A stretch of DNA of 22,009 nucleotides from an uncultured Bacteroidales bacterium (GTDB lineage: Bacteria > Bacteroidota > Bacteroidia > Bacteroidales > UBA4417), in assembly GCA_937965665.1 (NCBI GenBank), contig CALCJE010000147.1, positions 1 to 22,009 of the forward strand, given 5' to 3'. The stretch's first letter is position 1, and every line of letters starts with the position of its first letter. Shown here piece after piece: positions 7,859 to 14,600 of this stretch. The translations under genes were made by a program, and so were the position numbers. The notes beneath the pieces are model-generated. The model did not search any database. It was not told the DNA's origin and worked only from the letters and a program-made list of their open reading frames with translations.

Positions 7859-8170
7859 GAAATCCAAATTCATATAATATATCTGACTTTAAATAAGACC
7901 ACGGATAGGTCAGCATTTACGCTTTTCCGCTACTTCGGCACGATCAAAAGAAGCGATGACTATCAATAATCAGGGCAAGAACCTGGACGATAAAATTTAC
8001 CCGTTTCATATCATGAATCAGTGCTTCCCGGATAATCCCGGTTTACTACCTACAATCCCGGAAGCATAATTTTAAAACTGAAAAAAAAATAGCCCGAAAG
8101 TGTTTATCACAAACCTCTTAAACAGGAATTTCCGAAGAATCTTACCGTTTGGATGTAAATATTGCTACAA
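7859..8170. other. Gene-less stretch upstream of nqrA, with an imperfect inverted repeat
   Basis: This stretch lies between the deacetylase-like stop and the nqr -7 box. It holds an imperfect hairpin at 8023-8065. GCTTCC (8023-8028) pairs with GGAAGC (8060-8065). Inside a symmetrical C-C mismatch, GGAT (8030-8033) pairs with ATCC (8055-8058), leaving a 21-base loop. No T-run follows directly, so it is a weak terminator candidate. A 37-codon plus-strand frame at 7956-8069 (starting MTINNQGKNLDDK) crosses the hairpin; I do not call it a gene. A run of nine A at 8081-8089 has no adjoining stem. Confidence 0.4.
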
Positions 8171-9310
8171 TCAAATCCTCTGCGAAGGCGATACCTGCCT
8201 GATGAGTTCGTCCAGCTGAACCGTTGTCATAAATTCAGCATCAGGCCATTTCCTTGTAATATTCATCAAAAGTTTATCAAATGCTTCCAGGTTATTATCC
8301 CGGTTGGAAGGAACAATTCCTCCCGTAAAATTCAGCCTGTGGGAAGTTATAATTGCTGGTTTGTGCCATGCAAATGCGTTTTGGATATCGGATAAACAAA
8401 ACCGGACCGGGTCTCCCGGGATCAGGGATGGTTCGAAAAAACAGTTCCGTACCATGTACAATTGTCCGCTTTTATTTATTTCTCCTGTCCTGTGCCCGAC
8501 CGAACTGCGATGTTTCCCATAATACGCGGGCAGGTATTGTTTTTTCATGCCCTGCAGTATTGAAACTCCATTGCTGGCAAGTACATCATCCAGTTCGGTG
8601 TCCCACACAAAATTATTCGCAATAAAACTTGCTGACCTGAATCCGAATAATTCGCTGAATACGTTGAGTCCGTCAGCTAAAATCTGCTTATGGTGTTCTA
8701 ACTCCGGTTTTTCTTCACAGTCGAATGCCGCCTGGATATTAAAATTGTATCCACTAACCACATTTGGCCCCAATCCCCACAAACCTAAATCAAATGCTTT
8801 TCTGAAAATCTGATCCCCTTCAATAAGCCGATTGAGCCAGAATTTTATATTCACATGCTCTCTGCCATGAAATTGGGGAAATATAATTTGATTTGAAATC
8901 CCTTCTTTCCACAAGTCGAATGTTTTTTGACGGTTGGGATATCTTTTCAGCGTTTCAGGATATAACTCATAATAGTACTCCTTGAATCCGGACTCCCTTA
9001 TTTTATCAAAATCAGGATTAGCAACTACACAATTTGCCGTTATAACCGGGAATGAACCATGTATATCTTTATGTTTTGTAAGTACAGCGTAGAGTTTTTC
9101 CAGATCTTCTTCCGATTCCAGTGCATCGTACCTGTTATATGGGCAATTATCAACCGGGATCCCGGAATCGAGTAGTTTTTGGTAAACCTCTCCGGAGGGC
9201 ATGCGTATGCTCCCCCAATCATCGCTCTGAATGACAATAATTTTCCTTTTTGTGCGCCATCCCGATAAATTAATCAGATTTCGGGAGGTTATATATTTTA
9301 TCCGGTTCAT
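8171..9310 (-). CDS. NodB-like polysaccharide deacetylase family protein
   Basis: From the ATG at 9310 the product has 379 residues; longer readings from ATG 9337 or TTG 9355 add a cysteine-rich head (MCKHCKIFV) that does not resemble a signal. There is no signal peptide or membrane helix, so it is probably cytoplasmic. QSDDWGS (28-34), just after a hydrophobic strand, resembles the catalytic and metal-binding Asp pair of carbohydrate esterase 4 enzymes. FHGREH (147-152) gives the H-x3-H metal motif, and ITSHRLNF (321-328) could supply the late His. The rest diverges from classical NodB and fits a Bacteroidota group labelled polysaccharide (de)acetylase. The substrate cannot be inferred. It is a lone gene between the nqr operon and a divergent T9SS gene. 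A GH57/GH38-like barrel enzyme is a less likely alternative. Confidence 0.65.
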   Translation of the reverse strand: MNRIKYITSRNLINLSGWRTKRKIIVIQSDDWGSIRMPSGEVYQKLLDSGIPVDNCPYNRYDALESEEDLEKLYAVLTKHKDIHGSFPVITANCVVANPDFDKIRESGFKEYYYELYPETLKRYPNRQKTFDLWKEGISNQIIFPQFHGREHVNIKFWLNRLIEGDQIFRKAFDLGLWGLGPNVVSGYNFNIQAAFDCEEKPELEHHKQILADGLNVFSELFGFRSASFIANNFVWDTELDDVLASNGVSILQGMKKQYLPAYYGKHRSSVGHRTGEINKSGQLYMVRNCFFEPSLIPGDPVRFCLSDIQNAFAWHKPAIITSHRLNFTGGIVPSNRDNNLEAFDKLLMNITRKWPDAEFMTTVQLDELIRQVSPSQRI

Positions 9311-9502
9311 TACAAATATTTTACAATGTTTACACATAATTGCATGCAGCAGCAAATCTCCTGATTCCGTAACCTACATTGCTGACACAATAGTTTCAAA
9401 AATCAGCCAGCATGGCTAACTTTCCACATGATTTTATCTAGACAATCCTAAAACCACAAGGATAAAAGTACACATTTTTCCCGGAGTAGGTCCCACAAAT
9501 CC

Positions 9503-9646
9503 TTATTTAATCGCCAAAGGAACCCGGCGTACTGTAATCATTCTCTCAGTGATTATTAAGACCAAAAGGGCATTCTCGAAATTTTCCTGGTTTAAACCGT
9601 GATTCTTCATTTTCATGAAGGTCCTGAATAATAAATCCGGCATCAT
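9503..9646 (-). CDS. Doubtful small reading frame, 47 codons
   Basis: The frame starts at ATG ATG (9646-9641) and ends with TAA at 9503-9505. It encodes a basic, partly amphipathic peptide that begins MMPDLLFRTFMKMKNHG, continues QENFENALLVLIITERM and ends VRRVPLAIK. An in-frame TAG five codons upstream of the first ATG limits the start. I recognise no family. It could be a small gene, the decayed tail of a larger one, or chance. It faces away from the plug gene and ends 192 bases before the deacetylase-like ATG. Confidence 0.2.
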   Translation of the reverse strand: MMPDLLFRTFMKMKNHGLNQENFENALLVLIITERMITVRRVPLAIK

Positions 9647-9679
9647 TTGTGTTATCAGCTAAGTGATTGTGTAAAAAAC

Positions 9680-9687
9680 TACATTTG
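9680..9687 (+). promoter_or_regulatory. Candidate -7 box for the T9SS plug gene
   Basis: TACATTTG matches TAnnTTTG exactly. Transcription would start about 20 bases before the ATG at 9716, which excludes the longer in-frame TTG reading from 9647. No -33 TTG lies at the expected spacing. Confidence 0.4.
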
Positions 9688-9715
9688 CAAACGTGTTTCT
9701 GATACTGAGAACTAT

Positions 9716-11047
9716 ATGAGATTAAAGATTTTAGCTGCCTGTGTATTTTTTACTTTCCTGGAGTTCCATAATGGTTCTGCATTCGGGAGGCCAGGCATTG
9801 CAATAGCAGATACCACTGATTATTATAAAACGGATTACCTTCGGAACGACGACTTCATTTACCAGAAATACATTAAATCGGTAGTACTTTCACAGGTTGG
9901 GTTCGAATTGGCCGATCCGGTAATCACACTGAACACAAACGAACGATTTTTGGTTGGATTCGATGATTTACAAGGTGGATTTAAGCAATACTATTACCGT
10001 ATTCAGCATTGTACCTCGGGCTGGAACAAATCGGAGTTGCTGTTAAACGAATACCTCGAAGGCCTCGAAGAAGAACAGGTCGAAAATTATGATCCTTCTT
10101 TCAATACACGAATGGTTTACTCTCACTATGGGTTCACTTTTCCAAGCGACAGGTTTATCATCAAAAAGTCAGGCAATTATATATTATCGGTTTTTTCGCG
10201 CGATGCCAAAGGGAACGAAATAATGGCTTTTACCCGGCGATTTATGGTAGTTGATCCCAGGGTCACCATCACCGCCCACATCGGCCGTGCCGGCACCAGC
10301 GAAGATTATGACACCAAACAGGAGGTTGATTTTTCGGTTAATACAATGGGTACCCGCATCGATGCCCCTTACCAGGATATAAAAGTGGTTGTGCTCCAGA
10401 ACTGGCGCTGGGATAATGCCCTTACCAACCTGAAACCTTATATGGTACGGAACGAGATACTCGATTATAACTTTGATAACGGCACCAACCTGTTCGATGG
10501 CGGGAATGAATTCAGGCGGTTCGACCTGAGAAGTGTAAAACTGATTTCGGAAAAAGTACGACAGATCACGCCAAATGATACTGTGTTTGATGTGCAACTA
10601 TGGGAAAGTGAAAAACGGACGTTTAAAGAATATGCACTCGACGACGACATCAATGGAAAATTTCTGCTTAAAACCACCGATGATGGTACCGTGGAAACCT
10701 CAGGTGAATATGCGCTGGTTAAGTTTTTCCTGCCTTTTGAAGCGCCGATCCTTGAGGGAAACCTATATGTTGCAGGTGGTTTCAATGGCTGGCAATATAC
10801 CCCCGAAAATAAAATGGAATACAATTTCCGAAAAAAGGCATACGAAGCCAGCATCCTTTTCAAACAAGGTTATTACAATTACATGTATGTGATGTTGCCC
10901 AACAATGCCAAAACCGGTGATGTTACCTGGGTTGAAGGAAACCACTCCGAAACCCGAAATACTTATACCATACTGGTGTACCACCGGCAGAAAGGCGAAT
11001 TATACGACGAGTTGATCGGAACCGGCAACTTCGAAAGCGGCAAATAA
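9716..11047 (+). CDS. Type IX secretion system plug protein (DUF5103 family)
   Basis: From the ATG at 9716 the product has 443 residues and begins with a signal peptide (MRLKILAACVFFTFLEF, with a likely cut after the NGSAFG region), so it is periplasmic. The hallmark YYYRIQHCTSGWNKSELLLN (92-111) followed by EYLEG, and the FTFPSDRFIIKKSGNYILSV region (140-159), identify the DUF5103/T9SS plug family. The C-terminal part (YVAGGFNGWQ) resembles an immunoglobulin-like, carbohydrate-binding-like sandwich. In Flavobacterium johnsoniae the Plug protein closes the periplasmic end of the SprA translocon when PorV is absent. No other T9SS machinery gene lies in the window, usual for these scattered loci. 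The gene converges with an SGNH hydrolase that carries a T9SS export tail, 15 bases away. Confidence 0.9.
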   Translation: MRLKILAACVFFTFLEFHNGSAFGRPGIAIADTTDYYKTDYLRNDDFIYQKYIKSVVLSQVGFELADPVITLNTNERFLVGFDDLQGGFKQYYYRIQHCTSGWNKSELLLNEYLEGLEEEQVENYDPSFNTRMVYSHYGFTFPSDRFIIKKSGNYILSVFSRDAKGNEIMAFTRRFMVVDPRVTITAHIGRAGTSEDYDTKQEVDFSVNTMGTRIDAPYQDIKVVVLQNWRWDNALTNLKPYMVRNEILDYNFDNGTNLFDGGNEFRRFDLRSVKLISEKVRQITPNDTVFDVQLWESEKRTFKEYALDDDINGKFLLKTTDDGTVETSGEYALVKFFLPFEAPILEGNLYVAGGFNGWQYTPENKMEYNFRKKAYEASILFKQGYYNYMYVMLPNNAKTGDVTWVEGNHSETRNTYTILVYHRQKGELYDELIGTGNFESGK

Positions 11048-11062
11048 TTGACTTAGTGCAGA

Positions 11063-11980
11063 TTAATTGAGAACTATCTTCGCACGGTAAGTGAGCCTGC
11101 CTTCACTTCTCAATACAAGAAAATACATTCCGGGTGGCAGATTGGCCATATTTATCGTACTCTCTTTTACCGAAACCGGCTTTTTATTGATTAACATTTG
11201 TCCGCCCGCGTTATAAATAAATATATCTGAAGTTTTTAACGGGTGGTACACCGTTAATTGTTTTTGCGAAAGGCTGTATCCAAACTCATTTTTATCCGGA
11301 ATATCTTCAACACCAAGTTGGTTTTCAATCTTTTTCATGATCTCATCCACCCATAACGAATACATTGCGCCACTCGGGTGCAACCCGTCAGATGCAACCA
11401 GGTCAGGCTGCACCAGTCCCAGCCTCGAAATCGGGGTGATATCGATGTACGCAACCTGGTAGTTCTGTGTTATAAACCTGTTCACTATGTTGAACTGGTC
11501 AATCTGGTTACTGATGTTCATATTCCCTCTCCCGAAAGGGGTATACGCATAATCGGGGATGGAGAGTACAAAAACATGCTCCGGTTGATTGCCGGCAAGC
11601 TGGATGGCGGTGCGCAACAAGTTGTCGAACTGTGGAGTATATGTTTGAGAGCTTCCACCCTGGTACTGGTTATTCACCCCGATAAGCAGCGAAACCAGGT
11701 TGTACCCTGTTAAAGGTAGCTGGTTATTTATAGCTTTTTCCAGGTCATCAGTCCGCCAGCCGGTTTGGGCGATATACTTAACTTCTGCAACGTTATAGCC
11801 CTTTTTGCCAAGCGCATTTGCTAATTGGGCAGGCCACCTTTCGCTAACCCCAACACTCTGGCCAATGGTGTACGAATCGCCGAGTGCCAGAAAACGTACT
11901 GGCTCAGAAATCTTTATTTTCTGTGCATAAATGCCAGGAAAGCAGGATAATAAAATAAAAATTAGGGTAAGGATTTTCAT
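11063..11980 (-). CDS. SGNH/GDSL hydrolase with T9SS type A sorting domain
   Basis: The 305-residue product opens with a signal peptide (MKILTLIFILLSCFPGIYA, then Q). The SGNH fold is clear: block I LALGDSYT with Ser36, block II Gly74 (AQTGWRTDD), block III GVNNQ with Asn103, and block V DGLHPSG with Asp198 and His201. It is therefore probably an active esterase or lipase-like enzyme; substrate unknown. Residues from about 235 form a T9SS type A sorting domain (FIYNAGGQML, then NLPPGMYFLVL and YRAKIVLN), so it should cross the outer membrane through T9SS and be surface-attached or released. It faces the T9SS plug gene tail to tail. I found no -7 box upstream, so cotranscription from the methyltransferase 91 bases away is possible. 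Confidence 0.92.
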   Translation of the reverse strand: MKILTLIFILLSCFPGIYAQKIKISEPVRFLALGDSYTIGQSVGVSERWPAQLANALGKKGYNVAEVKYIAQTGWRTDDLEKAINNQLPLTGYNLVSLLIGVNNQYQGGSSQTYTPQFDNLLRTAIQLAGNQPEHVFVLSIPDYAYTPFGRGNMNISNQIDQFNIVNRFITQNYQVAYIDITPISRLGLVQPDLVASDGLHPSGAMYSLWVDEIMKKIENQLGVEDIPDKNEFGYSLSQKQLTVYHPLKTSDIFIYNAGGQMLINKKPVSVKESTINMANLPPGMYFLVLRSEGRLTYRAKIVLN

Positions 11981-12071
11981 ACCTGTTGACTGATGAAGTA
12001 TCAGAACAACAGAATGTTAGTTTTGTTTGTATCCTTGGCTGTTGGAATCAAGAGCAGATTTAAACGGCATT

Positions 12072-12950
12072 TTAACGGCTGAACCGCAGGAAAGTGCCCA
12101 GGGGTAATTTTTTGCCAAAACGGTCGGACAGGTAAAGTTCACCAAAATCGTTGTTATCGCCCCTGTTAAAATAGCTGTTTACCAGGTTGTTACCTACCAG
12201 GGCCGAAAACCCGATGGAATACATATTCAGAATGAGGAAACTTTTCTCCGGGTTCAGCAACTTGCTGCATAATTGTATCATCTCGTTCAGGTTATCATCG
12301 AGAATCCATTTTTCACCGTCGGCGCCACGGCCATAGGCTGGCGGATCGAGAATGATGCCTGAATATGAGTTACCACGCCTTACTTCGCGTTGAACAAATT
12401 TCAGCGCATCCTCCACCACCCAGTGGATATCAGTAAGCTGGCTGCTCTCCATATTATCGCGGGCCCAGGTAATTACCGGCTTCACCGAATCAACATGTAC
12501 CACGGCTGCACCGGCTGCACGGGCAGCAAGCGACGCAGCACCGGTATATGCAAAAAGGTTGAGCACTTTGGATGCAGGATCGTTTGCGGCTGTAATTTTG
12601 TCGTAAATGAAATCCCAGTTGGGAGCCTGTTCAGGAAATACACCGATGTGGCGGAATGACGTAAGCCCCAATCGCACCGTAAAATGCATCTGGCGGTAAG
12701 TATAATTGATTTTCCATTGTTCCGGCATACCCTTTTTCAGTATCCAGCGACCTTTCTCTGTATCATTTTTGTCGAGTTTAAAGGCCGCCGATGACATTTT
12801 TTCCCATTCAGCTTCACTCATCGAACGGTTCCAGATGGCCTGGGGCTCGGGGCGAATCAGGACATATTGCCCGAAACGTTCGAGTTTTTCGAAACCACCC
12901 GAATCAATCAGCTCATATTCCGAAAAATGAGTAGGTGTTAGAAGTTGCAT
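12072..12950 (-). CDS. Class I SAM-dependent methyltransferase, RlmI/RlmL-like
   Basis: The 292-residue product has the Rossmann fold of the COG1092-type rRNA methyltransferases. Visible are the SAM-binding motif VLNLFAYTGAASLAA (129-143), the acidic end of strand 2 (VVHVDS, 150-155) and the catalytic LDPPAYGRGA (201-210), whose DPPAY fits nucleic-acid methyltransferases. The N-terminal 90 residues replace the PUA domain of true RlmI with a short beta-rich region (RFGQYVLIRPEPQAIW), common in Bacteroidota versions. Likely target is 23S rRNA, but base and position cannot be told. A -7 box lies about 50 bases upstream, so it is probably transcribed apart from dnaX-pfkB-plsC. Confidence 0.82.
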   Translation of the reverse strand: MQLLTPTHFSEYELIDSGGFEKLERFGQYVLIRPEPQAIWNRSMSEAEWEKMSSAAFKLDKNDTEKGRWILKKGMPEQWKINYTYRQMHFTVRLGLTSFRHIGVFPEQAPNWDFIYDKITAANDPASKVLNLFAYTGAASLAARAAGAAVVHVDSVKPVITWARDNMESSQLTDIHWVVEDALKFVQREVRRGNSYSGIILDPPAYGRGADGEKWILDDNLNEMIQLCSKLLNPEKSFLILNMYSIGFSALVGNNLVNSYFNRGDNNDFGELYLSDRFGKKLPLGTFLRFSR

Positions 12951-13001
12951 GTCAATATCTTTAATCGTATTTTAATGAAAACTTTTCGGCGCCGGGTTAC
13001 T

Positions 13002-13009
13002 CAAAAATA
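13002..13009 (-). promoter_or_regulatory. Candidate -7 box for the methyltransferase gene
   Basis: The minus strand reads TATTTTTG, a full TAnnTTTG match, giving a leader of about 45 bases. A TTG at 13025-13027 lies 15 bases upstream, a little short for the usual -33 spacing. Confidence 0.45.
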
Positions 13010-13036
13010 GAGTCACCAGGTTTGCAATAGCTTGGT

Positions 13037-13600
13037 TTATTTCCGGTTTTGGAGGCTGAGGTTAAATTTCTCCGGGTGCCTTGCCTGTTTATCGTAATAA
13101 AAAGCTTCAATTTGTTTAAGGTCGGTATCGTAATCGCCGGTTGGGAAAAATATTCCGCCAACGCCGCCAATTTTATTTTTATAATCGAGGAATCCAAGTG
13201 CTATAGGTACCTGGGCATGTTCGGCAATGTAATAAAAACCGCGTTTCCAGTTGCGGTTCAGGCTGCGTGTACCTTCCGGGGTTATGGTAATTACAAGGCT
13301 ATCGGTATGTTGAAACATATCGCCCACCTGTATCACAACATTGGTGCTGGCCCTGCGGTCGACAGGTAATGCACCCATCGCTTTCAGGATGATATTTAAC
13401 GGGAACACGAAAGCTTCCTTTTTCATCAGGTATTTTGATTGAACGCCCAGCGACATGTACCCGACCCATCCCAGCAGGAAATCCCAGTTGCTGGTATGGG
13501 GCGCCATTAGCACCACAAATTTTTTAGTATCAGCCGGAACCTTAAATATTACCTTCCAGCCCAATACACCAAGAATAAATTTTGCAATCTTTTGTTTCAT
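13037..13600 (-). CDS. PlsC-like 1-acylglycerol-3-phosphate acyltransferase family protein
   Basis: From the ATG at 13600 the product has 187 residues. An alternative ATG at 13639 overlaps the kinase stop as TGATG and would add 13 residues (MLLCILKFPKLNL). I prefer 13600 because the family normally begins close to KFILGVLGWKV. The acyltransferase blocks are present: HTSNWD (35-40, the HxxxxD catalytic pair), GALPVDRR (76-83) and PEGTRS (108-113, the acyl-acceptor phosphate block). There is one hydrophobic N-terminal segment, so it is probably membrane-associated. It is shorter than true PlsC (about 240 residues) and belongs to the small Bacteroidota variant, whose acceptor could be lysophosphatidate or another lipid. 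It follows the kinase gene closely in the same operon. Confidence 0.85.
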   Translation of the reverse strand: MKQKIAKFILGVLGWKVIFKVPADTKKFVVLMAPHTSNWDFLLGWVGYMSLGVQSKYLMKKEAFVFPLNIILKAMGALPVDRRASTNVVIQVGDMFQHTDSLVITITPEGTRSLNRNWKRGFYYIAEHAQVPIALGFLDYKNKIGGVGGIFFPTGDYDTDLKQIEAFYYDKQARHPEKFNLSLQNRK

Positions 13601-13638
13601 CAAATTCAGTTTCGGGAATTTCAGGATGCAAAGTAACA

Positions 13639-14589
13639 TCAAATATATTGTTTCCAGAAATCAGGCTCAAATTTTCGGGTAATGTAGTTGTCGGCCGAAA
13701 GGCAGGTATCTGCCGCAAAGGCTAGCCCGCAGGCAACCACACGATCCATTTCAACGGATTCGATTTTTGAAATATTCAGTGCATTAATCCTTGAAGTGGC
13801 CAGCCCGTAGATAAACCCTGAATTAAAATTATCGCCGGCACCAATGGTTGATACAGGTGTAATTTCACGAACCGGGTACGATCGCTTCCTCCCGGGCATA
13901 TAGACCAATGCCGGCTTTGATCCGTTTGTGATAATCATAATCCTGCAGTACCGGCTCACTTTTTCGTACACCGCATCCGGGTCGGTAAGGCCGAATAGAT
14001 TCAGGAAATCTTCGTCAGAGCCTTTGATAATAGTCGAAGCAGCTATATTGTTCAGGAACGAATCCATCATTTCTTCCTGCTCTCCTGCATGGGCCTTACG
14101 GATATTCAGGTCGTAATAAATAACGGAATTTGCTGCAACTGCCTTCTGCAGAACCTGTAAAACCAGCTTACGTCGGTCAGGCTTTACGGCATAAAACGAT
14201 CCGAAAAGGAAAATGTCTTCGCTGGTAAATTCCGGAACATCAGTCAACATGACCTCTTTGGGCGTATCGTGATAAAAAGAATAGCTTGCTTTTTTCTGGC
14301 TGTCGAGAAAAGCCAGTGCCAGCGATGTTTTATGATTACGATGCCTGACGCAGAAACGGGTGTCGACATGATTCTCCCCGAGAAACTGAACAATAACATC
14401 GCCTGCTTTATCATTGCCAAATTCGCTCAACAGGTGAACCGGTATATTCATCCGGCCCAGCGAAACAGAGGCATTAAGCACGGATCCTCCAGGAACTGCA
14501 CGCATTTTAACACCGTCCTCCGAAACCAGGTCGAGCACAGTTTCACCTAAGGCATAAACGCTGCGAAATTTATCGGCATCTCCGGGCAT
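13639..14589 (-). CDS. PfkB-family carbohydrate kinase (fructokinase/ribokinase type)
   Basis: The 316-residue product shows both PfkB signatures. The N-terminal one is AVPGGSVLNASVSLGRM (31-47), where Gly-Gly contacts the sugar. The C-terminal one is STIGAGDNFNSGFIYGLA (247-264), with catalytic base Asp253 in GAGD. The start VYALGETVLDLV and the YYDLNIRKAH stretch (158-167) place it near the fructokinase/adenosine-kinase branch, but the sugar cannot be assigned. It lies 11 bases after dnaX, and its TGA overlaps a possible ATG of the acyltransferase, so the three genes probably share a transcript. No transporter or sugar enzyme is nearby to suggest a substrate. Confidence 0.9.
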   Translation of the reverse strand: MPGDADKFRSVYALGETVLDLVSEDGVKMRAVPGGSVLNASVSLGRMNIPVHLLSEFGNDKAGDVIVQFLGENHVDTRFCVRHRNHKTSLALAFLDSQKKASYSFYHDTPKEVMLTDVPEFTSEDIFLFGSFYAVKPDRRKLVLQVLQKAVAANSVIYYDLNIRKAHAGEQEEMMDSFLNNIAASTIIKGSDEDFLNLFGLTDPDAVYEKVSRYCRIMIITNGSKPALVYMPGRKRSYPVREITPVSTIGAGDNFNSGFIYGLATSRINALNISKIESVEMDRVVACGLAFAADTCLSADNYITRKFEPDFWKQYI

Positions 14590-14600
14590 ATCAGCAACGC

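Larger units (their letters stand above)
9311..9715. other. 405-base divergent intergenic region
   Basis: The region separates the deacetylase-like gene (minus) from the T9SS plug gene (plus). It contains one candidate -7 box (9680-9687, plus) and one doubtful small minus-strand frame (9503-9646). I see no tRNA, repeat, strong hairpin or insertion-sequence end. Confidence 0.5.

Noticed and set aside
7379..7969. 196-codon plus-strand frame opposite the start of nqrA
   Set aside because: Most of it is antisense to conserved nqrA sequence, with low-complexity composition and no recognisable motif.
7956..8069. 37-codon plus-strand frame (MTINNQGKNLDDK...) upstream of nqrA
   Set aside because: Too short, no recognised family, and it runs across the imperfect inverted repeat at 8023-8065.
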